Shown one piece after another: positions 39,740 through 43,453 of a stretch of DNA of 43,453 nt (position 1 is the first letter of the stretch; each line of letters starts with the position of its first letter). This DNA is from Caulochytrium protostelioides. Its lineage: Eukaryota; Chytridiomycota; Caulochytriomycetes; Caulochytriales; Caulochytriaceae. The notes below the pieces were generated by a model. It was not told where the DNA came from. It saw only the letters and a list, made by a program, of their open reading frames with translations, and made no database searches. A program made the translations under genes and the position numbers. The DNA lies in assembly GCA_003615045.1 (NCBI GenBank), contig ML014268.1, positions 1 through 43,453 on the forward strand, read 5' to 3'.

Positions 39740-42205
39740 TCACTCGATCGGCGTCGGATGATGCGCGGCAGGATGCGGAATAGGATGCGGTCCCGCACCT
39801 GCATGCGGCGACGGCCGCAAATGGAGATCCAGACTCGTCAGCGACGGAAACCCCATGAGAAACCCGGGCGACGCGAGATTGGCGCCGCGGTTGTGCCGGA
39901 AGACCAGGTGTGCCAGCGCGACGTGGTGGACTGGGACGCGCATCATGCCGGGCGACGGCGACGCCGCGAACGCGGACGCCGGGGCGCCCCACCCGCGCTT
40001 GGGGCCCGCCGGAATGGCAATCGAGAGCGGCGCGTCAGTGCGCAGCGGTGGCGCGGACGTGATCGGCGGTGCGGTCGGCAGGAGCGCCGTCTGCGAGATC
40101 GCCGTCGAGAGCCGCACAGGATTGAGCGTCGCCGGCGCCGCAAGCGATGCGTGCCGCGTGGCGGCGGGCATCGCGATGGCGCCCGCGACGGGCGCCGCGG
40201 GGGCGATCGCGTCGGACGGAAGATGGCGCGGCAGGTCCGCCAGTCTCGGCGCCGCCGCGCCGTCGTCCGCCGCGCCGTCGCCCGTCGCAGGCCGGGGCGA
40301 GTCCGCCTCAGCGGTGAGGGCCGAGAACGGGGTCTGCTCGGCGCTGCTGAGGCCTGAGTCTGGTGAGGCCGGCCAGCCCACGAGTTCGCAGCCAACCACC
40401 TCGAGCCGCTCGAGCAGCGGAAGCTCGGCGGTGATCATGCGCACGGCCATGGCGCCCGGGCTTGGGGTGAAGCCGAGCGGGTGCGGGCGCCGCGGGCTCG
40501 GCCACCGCACGCTGGTCACGCGGGCCTCGAGGGGGGAGGTCGAGGTGACTTCGCGAATCGCGGACGACGGCCCGCGCTCCGGCGCGATGCCCGACCCCGT
40601 GTTGGCGGCGTCGTCGACGCCGTGCGGCGTGCGCGAAGTTGAGCGTTCCGTGGACGGCGGCGACGGCGGCGGCGGAGGGACGGCGATCCGGCACTGCGTC
40701 AACACAAGTTCACGCAGGACATGGCCCATGGCCGCCCATCCTTGCGGCTGCTCCGACGCGACCTCGGCCGATCTTTCCCATGCGGCGGACGTGGAGGTCG
40801 TGCCCGTTGCCGCGCCGCCGTCGCCGTCGCTGTAGTCGTAGTCGACATCCCAGTGACCGTGAGTGAGGACGAACCGTCGGAGCTGCGGTGCAGCAACGGC
40901 AAGCACTTGCATAAAATTGCCTGGCAACGGTTCGCCTGAAGCGTCGAGCTCCATGGTCGTGAGTGCCACAAGCTGGAGCCGCGGTAGTAGGACCCGCGCG
41001 AGGTTGTACATGTGCTGCGTGCGCAGTGGCGAGAGATGCATCTGAGTAAGCGACGGCAGAATGATCGTGCGCAGGCGCTGCGGCACCCGTTCCGACGTTC
41101 CGGGCGACGACAGCGACGGTGATGTCGACGGCGATGACGCCAGCAGGGGTGATGAGAGGCTCGACGATGCCCCGGGATAGGCGGGCGGGCGGGCGTCCAC
41201 GGCGTCCGCAAAGGCTAGCAGCGGAGATGGGAGCTCGACAGCCTCCGACCCCGTCTCCGCAGTTCTGGGCCGCAAGCGATCAGCGGTCGTGGGGCGGCGG
41301 GTCGCGCCACCGAGCGTCGTGGCCCAAAGCATGGGGCTGTGGACGTGCAGGTAACGGAGAAGTTGCCCCGCCTCAGCGAACAGAGCGACAAGCAAGTCGT
41401 CATGGCGAAAGTGCGAACGCGGCCCCAGCAGGGTCTCGTGAATGGTGAGCTCGTGCAGCTGCGGCAGGAACGACAAGCGGTGGAGCACGGCGGAGGTATG
41501 TGTCGTCAGCGTCCGCACTGACGGTCCTTCCAGAGTTTGTGCGAGACCATGGAGTGCGTCAAGCAGCTGCGGGTCGTCTTCCGCCACATGGAGCTTTGAA
41601 CGGGTATCATCACGATCGAAGCGATTGGCATCATCGCAGATGATTTGAATAGTAAAAAAATATAAATGAAAAAGATGAAAAAAGATGAGTGGTTTCGTTC
41701 GATCTTCAAGATGCCAGCATGGCGGACGCCGAATGGAGGATGCGAGCATGGCAGGCGCGGAGCAGAGAAGCGCCCAACACTAGCCTATAGTACGTACCTT
41801 CACGTGCTGAATGGCCGGCCATCGCTGGACCATCTGAGAAATAGGAAAAGGAAGGATCGAAATCGCCGAACCATGGACGTAGCCGGCTGATACCAACGAA
41901 TCCGCCGTCTCGGACCCCTCATCATCGCTTGCGTCGCGCTCGTCCATAGCGCGAAGGGCGGCGTTCGGCCCCGCGAGCCCGAGCGGGCGGTCGTGGGCAA
42001 GCACAACGTCAAGACGGTCGTGGTATTGCGCGACGAAAACAAGACGCGTGCAGGTCTGTGCGAGCCGGATCCGTTCCGATCCGCTGAGGTATCTGGCCAC
42101 GATGCCGAGGCATTCTGCAGGCAGCGCTGTGAGGGCGAGCGTGGACGGCGATGCTGCTGACCATGCCCCGGCTCGCGCCGGCGCCGGAGCGGCCAGGACG
42201 CTCAT
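39740..42205 (-). CDS. F-box protein with probable leucine-rich-repeat region (two exons)
   Basis: Exon 1 is 42205-41798 and exon 2 is 41593-39740, read on the minus strand, joined in phase 0 across a 204-base intron with donor GTACGT and acceptor AAG, giving 753 residues. The acceptor is somewhat weak but is the only AG that keeps frame. Exon 1 encodes an F-box at about residues 25-65 (LTALPAECLGIVARYLSG, RIRLAQTCTRLVFVAQ) and runs through QRWPAIQHVK. Exon 2 continues with LRR-like leucine spacing (FLPQLHELTIHETLL, LPSLTQMHLSPLRT, LPRLQLVALTTMELD, LPLLERLEVVGCELV, FPSLTSLDLHLRPS), separated by disordered Ser/Pro/Thr insertions. F-box proteins link substrates to Skp1-cullin ubiquitin ligases, with the LRR region usually binding the substrate. 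No specific orthologue is recognised. The chosen ATG lacks A or G at -3; upstream in-frame ATGs exist. Confidence 0.75.
41594..41797 (-). other. Intron of the F-box gene
   Basis: On the minus strand it starts GTACGTACTATAGG and contains a T-rich tract (ATATTTTTTTACTATTC), in sharp contrast with the GC-rich exons. It ends TTCAAAG. The composition break supports the intron more than the acceptor does. Confidence 0.75.
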
Positions 42206-43234
42206 CGGCCTGCCTGTCGGGCGGATCCAGGGTATCCGGAGATTACGGCGAACGCAACAAGAGGTAAATGTCCGGTCCTGAGGATGATTTAACGGTTGAT
42301 GAAGGAGCAGGAACGGTTGATGATATCGTGCGTCGAAAGCAATGGACGGTGCGGGAGGGGGTATACGCAATAATGGCGGCAGCAATGGCAGCGACATAGA
42401 TCGAACTACCGAACGCTCCATCAGATACTTAGCCCGATCATGTTGTCCTGACTTCTCATGAGGCATGGGACGATATCGCACTTGGCACCATCCATCCATC
42501 CATCTTGCATGAATGCGGATAAACATCGAGTATCCTGCGCACTGACGCATCTCTTGTCACATGAGGTTGGACTGCCGTCCCGGACCTCGTCGTCGTTCCC
42601 GTCCTTGTCGTTTGCCGCCGCCCTCGAACACTGCTTCCCCAACGCTCCGTCCTAAATTTTGACGCGGTATGCGACCGAATTAGGTCCGGCTTTCATGGCG
42701 GCCGGCGTGCCTCCGTCTGCTTGTGAGACCTTGAGGGTCCATGTGAACCCTGGGTCCATCCATATTTTTGTCCCTGGAAAGCGCCATCCGCCAAAACGGA
42801 CCCCCGACACTGGGCCTCCGCCACCAGAACCCGACGCCGTCGTGATTGATATCGTAGCGTGTGGCGTTTCCTGTGGCCGTCAGATCGTGGCCGGCGGCTT
42901 CCCAGATCACTGGACCGGTTGGGGTGACTCGATCATGAGCATCACCGCCTCATCACCGCTTAGTCGCTGTGAAAGCGAATGCCACCGTCGCGGGAAACCG
43001 GCGGCCGCCAAGCCAAGGTATGAACCGCATAAATCGGCCTCCGGAGATTTCTACGCCGATGTATAAGCATCAAAGCTCAGGCTGCAGACAGGTCGAAGTA
43101 TGTCGCAGAATGTCGTAACGCCGTGCGCACGCCTAGGACACCCGAGATGTCGGAATGAACAGCTCGCCCTTGACCCCCGGGGCAAACTTGGCTGCGCCAT
43201 AGGCAACCGTGGCCGATGGGGCGGCCACGGAGGT
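42206..43234. other. Region upstream of the F-box gene
   Basis: About 1 kb of less GC-rich DNA. It includes the F-box gene's promoter. An open frame on the + strand at 42659-43066 begins only at TTG; from its first ATG (42695) it would give about 124 residues with mixed third-position bases and no known family, so I do not call it a gene. Confidence 0.5.
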
Positions 43235-43453
43235 TCAGGCGGAAAAAAGTGGCGACTGTGGCCAAGATCGCGCGGATGATGAGGGGTTCTCGATCGGCGG
43301 AGGAGCCTGGCGGTTGCTCCGGCGGGTGACTACCCGCCCGGCCTCGACAGAAATCCCAAAGAAGAGGGGGATGCGAAAAAGGGAGCTGCGCAGGGGCCAG
43401 TCGCCCTCGGCGCCGTTGATGCTGCCATTGACGGCGGCGAACCCGCCGAACGC
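43235..43453 (-). CDS. Possible C-terminal fragment of a gene cut by the window edge
   Basis: On the minus strand one frame is open from the right edge to a TGA at 43235-43237 (72 residues, no start inside the window). Its first part reads FGGFAAVNGSINGAEGDW and LFRIPLFFGISVEAGRVV, with GC-rich third positions and a hydrophobic, glycine-containing stretch that could be membrane-associated. The later half (SNRQAPPPIENPSSSARS) looks less like a conserved protein. No family is recognised. It may be a true last exon, an exon running into an intron, or chance. Confidence 0.35.
   Translation of the reverse strand, partial: AFGGFAAVNGSINGAEGDWPLRSSLFRIPLFFGISVEAGRVVTRRSNRQAPPPIENPSSSARSWPQSPLFSA

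Noticed and set aside
42659-43066. 135-codon plus-strand frame near the right end
   Set aside because: It starts at TTG. From its first ATG it has mixed codon use unlike the real genes here and no family. It remains a weak possibility.

Overview
The window looks like ordinary nuclear DNA from a very GC-rich (by eye about two-thirds G+C), compact eukaryote, most likely a fungus and probably an early-diverging, zoosporic (chytrid-like) one. The fungal signals are a Cla4-type PH-CRIB-kinase, an Slm1-type F-BAR/PH protein, an Mrc1/Claspin checkpoint mediator and a Tbf1-type telobox protein. The assignment to fungi is an inference from family content; a high-GC chytrid such as Caulochytrium would fit, but I cannot prove it. 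There are no operons or ribosome-binding sites. Most genes are single long exons with strong third-position GC, and three genes contain short introns (about 157 to 271 bases) with GT...AG borders. Long Ala, Pro, Gly and Ser runs encoded by CCG/GCC/GGC tracts interrupt most proteins.

Layout, left to right: 1-1792 is repeat-rich and without a convincing gene. A PAK/Cla4-like kinase (1793-4222, +) is followed by a 2.1 kb G-rich spacer, an RGS-domain protein of 1749 aa (6337-11586, +), and an Ash2/Bre2-like SPRY protein (12269-14113, +) that converges on the rRNA dimethylase Dim1 (14215-15150, -). An unrecognised three-exon gene (17172-18151, +) converges on the ribosome-assembly factor Rlp24 (18545-19033, -). 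Upstream of Rlp24 lies a Tbf1-like telobox protein (19654-21642, -), divergent from a two-exon Mrc1/Claspin gene (22764-26853, +). Next come a mitochondrial enoyl-CoA hydratase (27593-28486, +), an Slm1-like F-BAR/PH protein (29552-32086, +), a 2.9 kb gene-poor spacer with an octamer minisatellite, a Herp-like ubiquitin-domain membrane protein (35005-36666, +), a Mic26/Mic27-family MICOS protein (37310-38746, +), a spacer with strong hairpins, and a two-exon F-box protein (39740-42205, -). A possible gene fragment runs off the right edge on the minus strand.

The genes do not form one pathway. They are a housekeeping and signalling mix: cell polarity and G-protein signalling (Cla4, RGS, Slm1), chromatin, telomere and replication (Ash2, Tbf1, Mrc1), ribosome biogenesis (Dim1, Rlp24), mitochondria (enoyl-CoA hydratase, MICOS) and protein degradation (Herp-like, F-box). 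I see no clear undescribed multi-gene system. The most unusual items are a six-fold K-L-x-x-[FLV]-[FL]-G-type motif series in the RGS protein, a large alanine-rich helical tail on the MICOS protein, the unrecognised spliced gene, and several DNA structures (G-quadruplex-type tracts, a 21-bp-arm hairpin, a 24-bp perfect palindrome).
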